DNA of 64,000 bases from Cryptomeria japonica (Eukaryota; Streptophyta; Pinopsida; Cupressales; Cupressaceae), in the NCBI RefSeq assembly GCF_030272615.1, contig NC_081406.1, positions 113,245,783 through 113,309,782 of the forward strand. The letters run 5' to 3'. Shown piece by piece: positions 23,601-34,030 of the stretch; the first letter of the stretch is position 1, and each line of letters starts with the position of its first letter. The position numbers and the translations under genes are program-made. The notes below the pieces were generated by a model that was given only the letters and a program-made list of their open reading frames with translations, was not told the DNA's origin and ran no database searches.

Positions 23601-23690
23601 AATTTACTTTTGTCACCAGTCATATGATGTGAGCATCTTGAATCAATGATTCATTCATCATTTACTTCTATTTTAGCTGCTAGGGCCTGC
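20615..23690 (-). pseudogene. Copia2b pol: protease end, integrase, RT and RNase H (several breaks)
   Basis: Integrase: 23375-22797 plus the start of the 22763-21465 open stretch. It has LWHKRLCHVN, HTDLSGPA and DDYSRMCWVTF, but the zinc ligand Cys is Tyr (VYKEC) and the conserved RSD-x-GGEF is RSNQGGEF, a lost catalytic Asp. The C-terminus has [41 protein letters not shown], then [20 protein letters not shown], active site [10 protein letters not shown] near 21570, then the RT end at 21439-21248. RNase H: 21240-20615, with ESEYVAAA, YCDNTIAIDISKNP and DIFTKPLPKE. Stops and frameshifts occur near 21450, 22780, 21195 and 23460. SIRE/Sirevirus-like. Cannot be active as it stands, but it could model the partner of the pol-less elements. 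Confidence 0.85.
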
Positions 23691-24726
23691 TCCACCAGTT
23701 GAACAGTAGGTGTCGGTTGATCTTCTATTATAGAAACAAAGACCCATCCATTGTCTGTTGGATCCTCATCAGAATCATCAGTGACTCCTTCATCAACAAG
23801 ATAACTAGATTTGTCTTTATTCTTCTTAAATCTGTATCTCTGATATTCAGGGTTAGGTTTGTATGTTCTTCTAGCTTCTTCTTTCAATCTTGCATGTCTA
23901 TCAGGTAATCTTGAAGCCATATGACCAATCTTATTACAGTTAAAATGTTTAAAGGGTGCTTTACCTTCATACTTACTTCCAACTGGACCTTTAGGCATTT
24001 TCCTTGCAAATAGTGCTTCAAGTTCTTCAAGTTCTCTTGCATAAAGGCTTTCCAATCAGATTTGTAGAATGATGATGTTGATGCCTTAAAAGCTAAGTTT
24101 GTCTTTATAGTAGCAACATGACCAAATTCCTCAATTTCAAAGGCTGAAAGTTTTCCAATCAATGTGTCCCTAGTTACTGATGTATTAGGCATTGTTCTCA
24201 ACTCATTAATAGTAGTAACTTTTATTCTGTATGCTAGTGGCAATCCTCTTAAAACTTTTGAAACAATTTCATCTTCACTTAAGGATCCTCCACATAATTT
24301 AATACCCAAAACAATTTCATTAACTCTTTCCATAAAAGCAGAAATCCTTTTATCTTCCATTTTCAGATTTTCATACCTGACCCGGAAGCTTTCAAGTTTT
24401 GCAATTTTGACTATGGAATCTCCTTCATTCAATGTTTCCAAATGGTCCCAAATAGCTTTAGCAGTAGATCTATCTGATAATCCCATGATTTGTTGATCTG
24501 TCAATGTGCTCAAAAGTGTTTCTCTTGCTTTGCAATCATTCTCTTCATCTTTAGTCAGATTCAGTGGATTAGGTTGACTTTGAGTAGGAGCAATATAGCC
24601 ATTCTTTGTAACTTTCCAGATGTCCTTTCCAATTCAATTTAGATGTGTCTCCATCCTGATTTTCCATATCCCATAGTTGGTTCCATCAAGTTTAGGACTG
24701 TCCTTCCTGAAATAGTTAATAGACAT
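23691..24726 (-). pseudogene. Copia2b gag (DUF4219/UBN2 type, degenerate zinc knuckle)
   Basis: ATG at 24724-24726 (MSINYFRKDSPKLDGTNYGI), a DUF4219-like start, then a stop at about 24640. The UBN2 gag block is 24513-24000 (LTDQQIMGLSDRSTAKAIWD, ICxGGSLSEDEIVSKVLRGLP-like). The knuckle reads HFNCNKIGHMASRL: the first and last Cys are lost. A frameshift near 24050 links two open stretches. Beyond the knuckle is an acidic linker (DEGVTDDSDEDPTDNG) leading to the protease site, where DSG has become DSR. Gag normally builds the particle and binds RNA; this copy should not bind zinc. Confidence 0.8.
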
Positions 24727-24769
24727 TGGATCTCCTCAAGCTGCTAAACTTCTACAAAAAGAGGACTAG

Positions 24770-24781
24770 GCTCTGATACCA
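24770..24781 (-). promoter_or_regulatory. Primer-binding site of copia unit 2b
   Basis: The complement is TGGTATCAGAGC, a perfect initiator-tRNA-Met PBS, two bases from the LTR at 24784. The post-PBS block AGCTTGAGGAGATCC is present (complement of about 24728-24742). Confidence 0.9.
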
Positions 24782-24783
24782 AC

Positions 24784-25818
24784 TGTTAGGTCCCAAAGAC
24801 AACTCAGAGGGGGGAGCGGGGTGAATCAGTTGTCTAATAAATTCAAACCAAAATTAACTTAACCAAACTAAATGCTTAATAATAGTAAACCATACTTTAT
24901 GCCAATAGACAGTGTATCAGTTAATTGAAGTACCGGTAGAGATTAATGCATGAAACAAAAAGATAAAGACATCCATGACACAAAACCAATATTTGTACAT
25001 GGAAACCCTGTAAGGCAAAAAACCACGGTGGGAAACCTTACCCACAAATAGATGGTACTACTGCAGATAGTATGTGTTTACAAATGGGGTCTGCACATGC
25101 AGAAAGGCCAAGCGCCTAGAGCTCACTGCTCAATCACAAATGGGAGTCACACTGACTAGAATTGGATGGTTAAATCCAATGATGATGTACTACTCAAAAT
25201 AGTATCTTCATATGTTGGATTCAGTACCAGTTCAGTTTTGATATGTCTTCACAAAACCTTCCTTCAACCTTCAAGAGATTTCTGCGTGTATAGCTCTGCT
25301 TATTTTCACATCTACCAAATTACAATCTGTCTTGCATTCACTTTTTGATCTTACAAATAAGATCTTACATTTATACCATAACTTAAGACCAATTTTAGTA
25401 GGTCGGCTCTAAAAGATATTACAATAAAAATAATTTGCAAGTAAATCAATGACCGATGCAATAACTGATACAACATGTCATCTTAATGCATTTACAACAA
25501 TAATAAATTATCTCCATAGCGTGTTGTGCTGATCTGGAATAGATAAGCTTGTCAATGCTTAACCTGGACCTATTTGCTGGTAACAACAAATATGCAATCA
25601 CAAATATACCAATGAATAAATCTCCAAGATAAAGTGTCCAAATGATGTCTTTCATATAACCAAGTATTCTCATTATTATTCCAAGTGCCGGTGTACAATA
25701 TTTCCCGCCGGTGAACCAGATACCAGTGATTGTGCATAAGTCACTTGCTTACCGGTGAATATTGCCAATTCTCCAAGTGTTAACCAGAGTTGATAAGTGT
25801 TGACATCAATGACAAAAC
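24784..25818 (-). repeat. Copia2b 5' LTR, interrupted by element C
   Basis: TGTTAGGTCCC start; stem-loop arms GACAACT (24798-24804) and AGTTGTC (24828-24834). The LTR breaks at ACAAAAC (25818) and resumes at 33760 with CATATCAACATATCC to CAACA at 33786, matching the intact LTR end at 20221-20244. Confidence 0.85.
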
Positions 25819-26934
25819 TGTTAGGCCAAATATGGAAAGCTAATGTACTAAGAGGGGAGGGGTGAATCAGTACTCCAAAACTTTTCTTTAATAATAACCT
25901 TACTATTATGCATAAACAGAATAGTGCAGTAACATAAAATAAAGTTAAAACAAATAGATAACAATCATACATGATTCACTCCATAACACATATATTTTGG
26001 TTATGCAGAAACTCTTGGTTAGAGAGAAAAACTACAGTGGGGATGGCACCCACAACTTCACTACTGCAATAATAAAGATTGCTCGGTTAGAGCTACATTT
26101 AGCTATTTCTGATAGCTTACCCTATTAGGAGTAACAAGACCTATTAGATATACCTTGCTAAAGGATTTCACAACATTATTCTGAATGTTGCACCTGGTTA
26201 GAGTCTTTTACCCTGTTAAAGGTTTATCTTTCAACTTCACAATATTACAATAAAATCATTACAAACATCTGCAACTTTACATCTGAAATGTTATAGCAGA
26301 TTCTATGTGCTCAGAATAAGATTACCTTTCTTATAGCATACCTCGGTAACCCATATAGTAACTCAATAAACCCTTCTTTTTACTCTATTCTTCGACTGTT
26401 CTCTAAAAACCTTCTCGGTGACCTCTATGTCTCTGTAATAGTCTTCCTTCATACATATATGCACACACCTTGTTCTTAATCCATGTTGTATAAATAGATC
26501 TCTTAAAACAGTGATCCAATTCATTGCTTCGATCTTACAAACAAGATTCCTTGAATGAATAACTAAACAAAATATTTCATTGGTTAGATTGACCTTGTAA
26601 TCATACACAATCTTCTAGTGCAATTTCCAATGTATAATGGTTAGATGTGCGTTGATTCTTGTAACACGTTTTCATATGCATGTCCAGGTTCAATGTATCT
26701 GGTAACACATTTCACTTGGTGTGTTAACTTTACTACTTGGTAGCCATAAAAGATACTCGGTAGATGGCTTCGGTGTACATTGTGTTCTGTGATTGCTTTC
26801 TTCTTTAACCGACTAGATTGTGCATACCGACTTCTTTGTTTATACCGACTGCATGATTCGGTAGTATTAACCAACTAGAATATATAGTATGACTTTGAAT
26901 ATAAAAACTAATGGCAACTTGATAAGTAATAACA
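25819..26934 (-). repeat. Element C 3' LTR
   Basis: TGTTAGGCC...TAACA, 1,116 bp. Stem-loop arms GTACT (25845-25849) and AGTAC (25869-25873) around a G-run. It has little sequence in common with the copia1/2 LTRs apart from the terminal block, so it is a separate LTR family. Confidence 0.85.
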
Positions 26935-27260
26935 ATCTCCCCTTTTGACATTAGTTGAGATGTTTGACAAAAACTACTTTCAAAGTCATAACTCAAAAAT
27001 CTATATACTTTGCAAAATGACTACACTTGACAATATATACAATAGTCAATGAAATAGTATATGCAGATATACTCCCCTTATCATTATTCTGTATATTACT
27101 TGGATTTTGCATACTTGGTGTTGTTCTGTGCTTGTGTGCTCAGCTTGCTCTGCATACTCTACTCGGTATACTCCCCTATATACAATACTCAAAACTGTAT
27201 TATCAAAACTGTATCACTCTCCAAATATAATATATTACTCCCCTTTTTTGACAAACATCA
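26935..27260 (-). promoter_or_regulatory. Element C polypurine tract with extra copies
   Basis: The complement of 26935-26950 reads GTCAAAAGGGGAGAT against the 3' LTR. Further GGGGAGTA runs occur near 27073, 27168 and 27238. The spacing resembles that in B, D, E and copia2b. Confidence 0.7.
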
Positions 27261-27265
27261 AAAAC

Positions 27266-30200
27266 TTAATTTCCATCCGGGGGTGGTAACTGATCAAAAA
27301 TAGATTTATACTTATTTTGAGCGTTGGTGAGTGCAACTGAGAGTGCATCCTTGACACTTTCCATTAAAGAATTTTGTGCTTGAATATCAGCCAATAGTGA
27401 TATTAAGCCATCAAGAGTGCTTCCCTCTTGTGTAGTTGATAGGCGTGTAGCTCGATTAATTTGCTCTTGAACTGATGAGAGATGAGGAAGGAATAATGTC
27501 TGCAGGGTCATTATATCCATCCCAATCTTATGCTCTTCATTTTTGAGTTCTAACTATTGAGCCATGAGCTGTTGAAGCTTGGTATAAAAATTCTAAACTG
27601 AATTAGGCTCGGTGGTCAACTTATTGGAGAGATCGGTGATCTCTTTCTCAATTGCATCAGCTTTATTCTTGATATCTTTAATGAATAAGGAAAATGTACA
27701 AAGTTTTTGAAATAAATAAAGAATGTGCTTGAGTTGAGGGGACAACTCAGCAATGAATTTGACAAGCTTTACTTTTCCTATAGTGAGAGCTTTTTGTACC
27801 TCTTCTATCATCTTTGTAGTAAGCTCTTTATCTTTTAGCTTGCTTAAGTACTCAGATGCATCAACTCCAGATGTTTCTATTTGAGTAAGGAGTTCATCCA
27901 GTTGAATGTGGATGGTTGCATCGGTTGACAATGTTGCTAAAGGTAGCATATCTGTGAGCAGTGTCTTCACTTTCTGTAGTACTTTATTCTTCTTTTGAAT
28001 AGCCAATTGTTTTTCTTGTTTGGCCTTTGCTTTCCCTTTTAATTTTGAGATATCCACATTGGGCAACACTATTGGTTTAGTTAAATCAATCTTGAAACTA
28101 TGCTTTCTCACCTTCTTCTCTTTACCTTTGGTCGGGTGCACTAAGACAAGTGCTTGAGAGGCTTGCTGACCCTCGGTAGGTTGCTCGATAGATGCAACAC
28201 TTTGGTCTATTCCTATAGCCGTTGTGGTGTCCTTGGGTGTCTCGGTACTAGGGGTCTCAGTTGTAAAATTTGCAGTCCTTGATGGTGCTTGAGACTTCTG
28301 ATCTTTAGTTGTATCTTCTGCTGCTTTAGACTTATGACCTTCAGTGCCTTGATCTGTATCCTTAGGAGCTTCAATAGAGATAGGTGGCTTGACCAGCAGA
28401 TAAGGCTGAACTTGTACTATCACAGATTCACTAGATACAAGTTTTGCATAGGTAGTGCCTTCTATCATTTCCTGCTCTGGTGCTTCTGCATCCATGACAT
28501 CTTCATCAATTTGAATAGTGTCAGCCAGGTCTTGCTTGGTAGCATCAGGACCTTGCTCGGTGACATCAGCATCTTGCTCAATGACATCAACAATTTCAAT
28601 GTGAGATTGTTCACCGACATCCTTTCGTTTGAAGATATCCAGCCACTTGGATTTTGTCTTATTTTCTACATCAATATATAGCCCATTCATCAATTTTAAG
28701 GCTCTCTGTTTGACAAGAAATTTAGAATTGTATGTTGTCAAATGCTCCTTTATTTCTGCTATAGACATATCAGGAAATAGATGGACTAGACTTCTTTCTC
28801 TTATTTGTTTCTCTAAGTCCATTGCATATTTCCATCTGTTATCAATATGTAAGTATAATTCACTCGGAAGTGACTTTACTAGTTCTAATGGAGCTAGCCA
28901 AAATTTCAGAAGTGTGCAGATGACAACTTCTTCAATTTGTCGCTTATCATTATTCCTAGTCTCATACTTAACATATCTAAATCCTGCAAATCCACCATAT
29001 TCTTTAAGATTGGCACAAAAGTTTTAAACACTATGAATATTTACCTTCTTGATTTTTACAATTTGAAATTTGTTTGCATCATCGGATTCTGTATCACTGG
29101 ACTCTTTTGCCAAAATGAGTCTTCGAGTAGATTTCTTGTAGGTTTTGGTTACCTTGGGAATAGTAGCACTCTTTTTCTTCTTACTCAGTGATGCATCTGA
29201 TGATCTAGTGTTGGGTCTCTTTGTTGGTGGAGTTGGTAGGGCCTTTGTAATGTCCTGTTTCTTTCTTTTCAAAACTTTACCCTTAGGCAACTCGGTACTT
29301 AATGTTATTGTTGCCTCTTGAGCTTCTGATTCCTCTTCGGTAATGGCAAGAGTACCTTTGACAGGTGCCGAGGAGGATTCTTCTCTGAATTTCTCAGATA
29401 AAACCTTTATCATCTTGGTAGCCTTTCTTGTAGCTTTAGGTACTACAATGCTCATTTTCACTTTTTCTTTCACTTCTTCATAAGTACCATATCTTAGTTC
29501 AGTAGCATGCCTTGGCAATGATAGATAGGCATCAATTTGTTGTTGTGTAATATCATAGTCAATCTCATAACCCATTGGCGGCAAAGATTGAGTCCTTGGT
29601 TCAACAACATTGATATAACAGTAATCAGTGTCTACCTCAAAACATATATCATCCTTATATTTTTCTACCAGCTGTGGTGGAATCCTGTACCTGTTGTGCA
29701 TCTTCTCTTGAAATTTTCTGAAATAGTCATCCATGATATCATTAAAATTATCTCCCAATTTCTTGATAAATTCATTTATTTGATGAGAGATAGGTCAGTG
29801 TAGCTCCCAAACTCCTTTACTGACTGAGGGAAAGAACTTCTCAAAGTAGAAAAACATGCATATAAGAAGTGAACCAAACTTCAGTGTATTTGCCGAGTTG
29901 TTCTTCTTCGGCTTCCTTATTATGTTCAGGTTCTCAAAAAAGTTCTTTAGTAGCACTTCACATAAGTCTACTTTCATTCCCTTTTTCACTATTTTGTAAG
30001 CGAAGTCAATTGCTGCACATGGTACACTATTCTCCCTTGCTGATTGGAAGAAACAGTAACCAATAATTCTAATTGCAAATTTAAGTTCTGAATCAGTGAC
30101 ATTGTTCAATTTCAGTCCTTGGTAATCAAATTCTACTCCAGTTAGACTGATTAACTCCTTCTGTGATATCATTTTCTATGCTCGTGCATGATCATAGATA

Positions 30201-30629
30201 GGATACCCGGTGATCACGTGAATGATTTCCTTAGTGATTTTGAATGGTTTCTCCTCTAGCCACATAAAATCATCATGGACTCTGCTTAAAACAAACTTAA
30301 CCCATTGGGGGTTTGAACACATAGGGATAGGCTAGGGCTTCAGTTAATCCCTTGATTTTGATATGCTCATACTTGCTATCCATTTTGCCATTGGTACAAA
30401 GTTCATCATATGTATCACTAATCTCAACATGACTAAGTTCTTCAACACGACACTTGGTGAAGAATCTAACATCTTCTACTAACAAGACTCGATTAGGAAT
30501 GAGTGAGAATGCAGTTTTGTCATTTGGTTCAGAGGCGACTTTAGGAGTCAAAGAATACTTCAGCAAGGGCTTCTCCACATTCTTGACAACTACGAGATCT
30601 TGGATCTTGGGTGCCATTGTAGATTTCAA
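27266..30629 (-). pseudogene. Element C accessory protein, near-complete with few breaks
   Basis: Open stretches 30629-30297, 30172-29795, 29758-29024, 28822-27593 and 27520-27266 follow one another in the same order as the blocks of D. N-terminal block: RVLLVEDVRFFTKCRVEEL. Block 2: QLVEKYKDDICFEVDTDYCY and QSLPPMGYEIDYDITQQQID. Then a Lys/Arg/Ser-rich linker (KRKKQDITKALPTPPTKRPN). The 28822-27593 stretch has a helical start, a long Thr/Gln/Asp-rich middle and a coiled-coil end. The C-terminal module is QTLFLPHLSSVQEQINRATR onward. Total about 1,100 codons. No signal peptide, membrane segment or enzymatic motif is recognised. Only a handful of stops or shifts separate it from a continuous ORF. 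Function unknown. Confidence 0.75.
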
Positions 30630-31240
30630 GGAAAACTTAGCAAACTATCCTTAGGGTTTGACGGTTTACAAACGATTGACGCTTCACACTCGGTAGATAG
30701 TAGCAATTTGACAAGATTGAAAATCAGCTTAATAATGTGATGAGATTTGATGTAAATACCTTGAAATTCGCTCTGAATGAAGTTTGATCACCTTGATTCG
30801 CTTTGCTCTACTTTCTCAAAAACTTGGTGAATGAGAATGACTACGAAAATATCTTTAAGTACACAAAATACCTTATCAGGCTCCATGCGGATTAGGTCAA
30901 AACATTAAATGCACTCGGTTTACCTTTAACCGATTTACTCTTTTTTTTCATTTTAACCGAGTAACCAAATTTCCCTCATTTACCGACTTGACAGGCTTCT
31001 TGTATACACCGACTTGACAGGTTTCCTGTAAAGTACTTTTGATAGAATTTCAAACTTACTAATGCATCTTAACTATGCAGATTTTGAATTTTCTACATAA
31101 TAGAATAGGAACTGTTATGATTTAACCTTTAGAGAATGCAGCCCCTTCATACCTTTTCTGATTAATTTGGAATAGGTGCACCTAACTCGGTAGGTAAAGT
31201 GCTTTCTTCATCTAACATGATTTCCTTCTTTTTCAAATCA
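30630..31240. other. Spacer between gag and accessory ORF of element C
   Basis: AT-rich, no supported ORF. It occupies the same position as the spacers in A, B and E. It would need an internal promoter, splicing or re-initiation if the second ORF is expressed; no such signal can be shown from the sequence alone. Confidence 0.45.
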
Positions 31241-32534
31241 TCTTAAATTTTTCTTTTACCTCTTCATTGTCTCTTCTAGGTTGATCTCTACAATCTCCAG
31301 CTAAATGTCTAGCTTTGTGACAATGAAAACATGCCATACTAGGATTTCTCCATGATCTTCAGTTGTGCATTCCAAACCTTATAAAACAGTTGGCACTAAT
31401 ATGTCCATATTTTCCACAACATTCACACCATATCCTTGTATTGTAATCCCATGGTACTGCTGCATATTGTCGGTAAGGATTTGTGTGAGTTTGGTAACCA
31501 TTGGTGTTTGCTCTGTGTGCACTAGTGTTTGCTCAGTGTATACACCGCATGTGATTATTTTTCTTAGACCAACACTTCTCGGTACTATGTCCATATCTAT
31601 TGCAGTTTCTACAAAACCCTTTGAATTTTGCTTTCTGATAGTTGTTAACAGACTTTGTCCTACATTGATTAGATGAGTGACCGTATTAATTGCAATTGTA
31701 ACAATACTCATTTGACTTAGAGATATTTGGTTGCATACCTTTTCTGATCTGGCATATGTTGGTAGTATGACCTTGATTTCCACAGTAGTAGCAAATAGGC
31801 TTCTTCTTTTTGATGTTCTTCCTGTTTCCAGCTTACTTTGATGATTCTCCTCTCTCAATAGTATGAATTCCTTTCTCGGTAGAGTCTTTTCCTTTGTAAC
31901 CGAGTCCTGCATCTTTGCTAGGTCTTCTTGTATTCAGTTGCTCATCCAACATCTTTGATGCATCATAACTCTTCATCAATGTTTCTTTGGATTTCTTTTC
32001 TATTTCAAGTTCATCAATCAACCTTGTTACTTCAAGTTTCAATGCTTGATTTTCATCATTCTTTAGAATTGCTTCATGATGTGCATAACCTAGTTGATCT
32101 GTCATATTTTGTTGAATCCTAGTCAACCTTATGATTTCATCATTCTTATCAGATACTAAGACTTCAAGTTGTTGTTTCTCTCTTTATAGATCTCTTGCTT
32201 TATCCTCAGCTATCATCAATGCATCTAGATTTTTAGTCATCTGTGTACTGAAATGTTCATGTTCTCTTTTCATTGCTTTTAGTTGATCAATCAATGCTTT
32301 GTTCTTTTCTTTCAATGCTCCAATCATTTCTTCAGTCTCTTTAGATATACTATTCTTAGATGATGTCTCAATTTGTTCCACTAACTCTTGAGAATCCTGC
32401 AAGTCATCAGATAATCTTCTTCTTACTTTCAGAGATTTTTGCATTTGTCTTTGCATGTCTGCAATCACTTGATTTGCATGATCTAGTTCTTCTTGCAGAT
32501 ACACAATCCTCCGAGATTGTTGATAGCCTTCCAT
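31241..32534 (-). pseudogene. Element C Gag-like protein, coiled coil plus five CCHC units
   Basis: ATG at 32532-32534 (MEGYQQSRRIVYLQEELDHA). A long coiled coil runs to about 31850 with one stop near 32181. Then five zinc-knuckle-like units: CYYCGNQGHTTNIC, CYNCN-stop-YGHSSNQC, CRNCNRYGHSTEKC, CECCGKYGHISANC and CFHCHKARHLAGDC. All four ligands are kept in each; the last has Arg for the usual Gly, and the second contains a stop. Two further stops lie in the knuckle region. The open reading upstream of the ATG runs across the PBS into the LTR by chance. Five knuckles in one Gag is unusual and suggests strong RNA binding or several RNA targets (inference). Confidence 0.75.
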
Positions 32535-32582
32535 TGATAAGATCTTTCTCTTTAGGTAGTTAAACCCTTTTCCAAGATTTAA

Positions 32583-32594
32583 GCTCTGATACCA
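32583..32594 (-). promoter_or_regulatory. Primer-binding site of element C
   Basis: The complement is TGGTATCAGAGC, a perfect initiator-tRNA-Met PBS, two bases from the LTR at 32597. Confidence 0.9.
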
Positions 32595-32596
32595 AT

Positions 32597-33754
32597 TGTT
32601 AGGCTCAATATGGAAAGCTAATGTACTGAGAGGGGAGGGGTGAATTAGTACTCCAAAACTTTTCTTTAATAATAACCTTACTGTTATGCATAAACAGAAT
32701 AGTGCAGTAACATAAAATAAAGTTAAAACAAATAGATAACAATCATACATGATTCACTCCATAACACATATATTTTGGTTATGCAGAAACTCTTGGTTAG
32801 AGAGAAAAACTACAGTGGGGATGGCACCCACAACTTCACTACTACAATAATAAAGATTGCTCGGTTAGAGCTACATTTAGCTATTTCTGATAGCTTACCC
32901 TATTAGGAGTAACAAGATCTGTTAGATCTACCTTGCTAAAGGATTTTACAACATTATTCTGAATGTTGCACCTAGTTAGAGGCTTTACAATTTATAGACC
33001 TGGTTAGAGTCTTTTACCCTGTTAAAGGTTTATCTTTCAACTTCACAATATTACAATAAAATCATTACAAACATCTGCAACTTTACATCTGAAATGTTAT
33101 AGTAGATTCTATGTGCTCAGAATAAGATTACCTTGCTTATAGCATACCTCGGTAACCCATATAGTAACTCGGTAAACCCTTATGTTTACTCTGTTCTTCG
33201 ACTGTTCTTTGAAAACCTTCTCGGTGACCTTTGTGTCTTTGTAACAGTCTTCCTTCATACATATATGCACACACCTTGTTCTTATCCATGCTGTATAAAT
33301 AGATCTCTTAAAACGGTGATCCAATTCATTGCTTCGATCTTACAAACAAGATTCCTTGAATGAATAACTAAACAAAATATTTCATTGGTTAGATTGACCT
33401 TGTAATCATACACAATCTTCTAGTGCAATTTCCAATGTATAATGGTTAGATGTGCCTTGATTCTTGTAACATGTTTTCATATGCATGTCTAGGTTCAATG
33501 TATCTGGTAACATGTTTCACTCAGTGAATATCAAATCAGTGTGTTAACTTTACTGCTCAGTAGCCATAAAAGATACTCGGTAGACGGGTTTGGTGTACAC
33601 TATGTTCTGTGACTACTTTCTTCTTTAACCTACTAGACTGTGCATACTAACTTCTCTGTTTATACCGACTACATGATTTGGCAGTGTTAACCGACTAGAA
33701 TATATAGTATGACATTAAATATAAAAACTAATGGCAACTTGATAAGTAGTAACA
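32597..33754 (-). repeat. Element C 5' LTR
   Basis: 1,158 bp, TGTTAGGCTC...TAACA; pairs with 25819-26934. Immediately right is AAAAACATATCAAC, the resumed copia2 LTR. Confidence 0.85.
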
Positions 33755-33786
33755 AAAAACATATCAACATATCCAAAATACCAACA

Positions 33787-34030
33787 TAATGGAGTCTTCC
33801 ACTTCTATTGAATGTATGGAAAAGTTGTCCATATTGTCATTGTGTGTATCATTGTTGTTTGTAGTGTCCATATTCTCAACATTTGGAATGTTTCTATAGG
33901 CATCCATGTGAGGTAATGTGGTATGATCAGAATTGAAAAAGACATCATTGTCATACTCATAGGCACTCATGTTTGCAGACTCTTGAGCCTCTTTAGTTTC
34001 TCTCCTAGATTTTTTGGGAATGGGTTTCAA
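33787..34030 (-). pseudogene. Element Y gag N-terminal fragment
   Basis: An open stretch beginning MKPIPKKSRRETKEAQESAN is acidic and Asn-rich after that and is cut at 33787 by the copia2 LTR. It sits at the 5' end of Y, where gag should start. It resembles no domain I can name; the gag call rests on position and on the gag knuckle remnant across the insertion (17640-17737). Confidence 0.4.

Larger units (their letters stand above)
25819..33754 (-). mobile_element. Element C: pol-less LTR element with gag and accessory ORF, near-complete
   Basis: 7.9 kb, the most complete non-autonomous copy wholly inside the window. The LTRs (25819-26934 and 32597-33754) are highly alike; the 5' copy has a short extra segment near 32980-33000. 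Flanking duplication is AAAAC (25814-25818) against AAAAA (33755-33759). The internal order is PBS, multi-knuckle gag, spacer, long accessory ORF, PPT array. No RT, IN, protease or RNase H motif is seen in either strand. Similar LTRs and few gene breaks suggest a recent insertion. Confidence 0.85.
17738..33786 (-). mobile_element. Copia2: two SIRE-type copia units sharing one LTR, left end truncated
   Basis: Order in plus coordinates: partial unit 2a (17738-19198, gag to protease), LTR (19201-20244), complete-length unit 2b (20245-24781), LTR (24784-25818, resuming 33760-33786). The middle LTR has a PBS on its left and a PPT on its right, so it is the 5' LTR of 2a and the 3' LTR of 2b. The left end stops inside the pre-integrase region against Y sequence, with no LTR. 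It sits in Y's gag. Element C is inserted in its right LTR. Confidence 0.8.

Noticed and set aside
32535-32750. Possible signal-peptide-like extension (hydrophobic start) of element C gag
   Set aside because: The open frame runs through the PBS and into the LTR; the LTR sequence is not coding, and the ATG at 32534 fits better.
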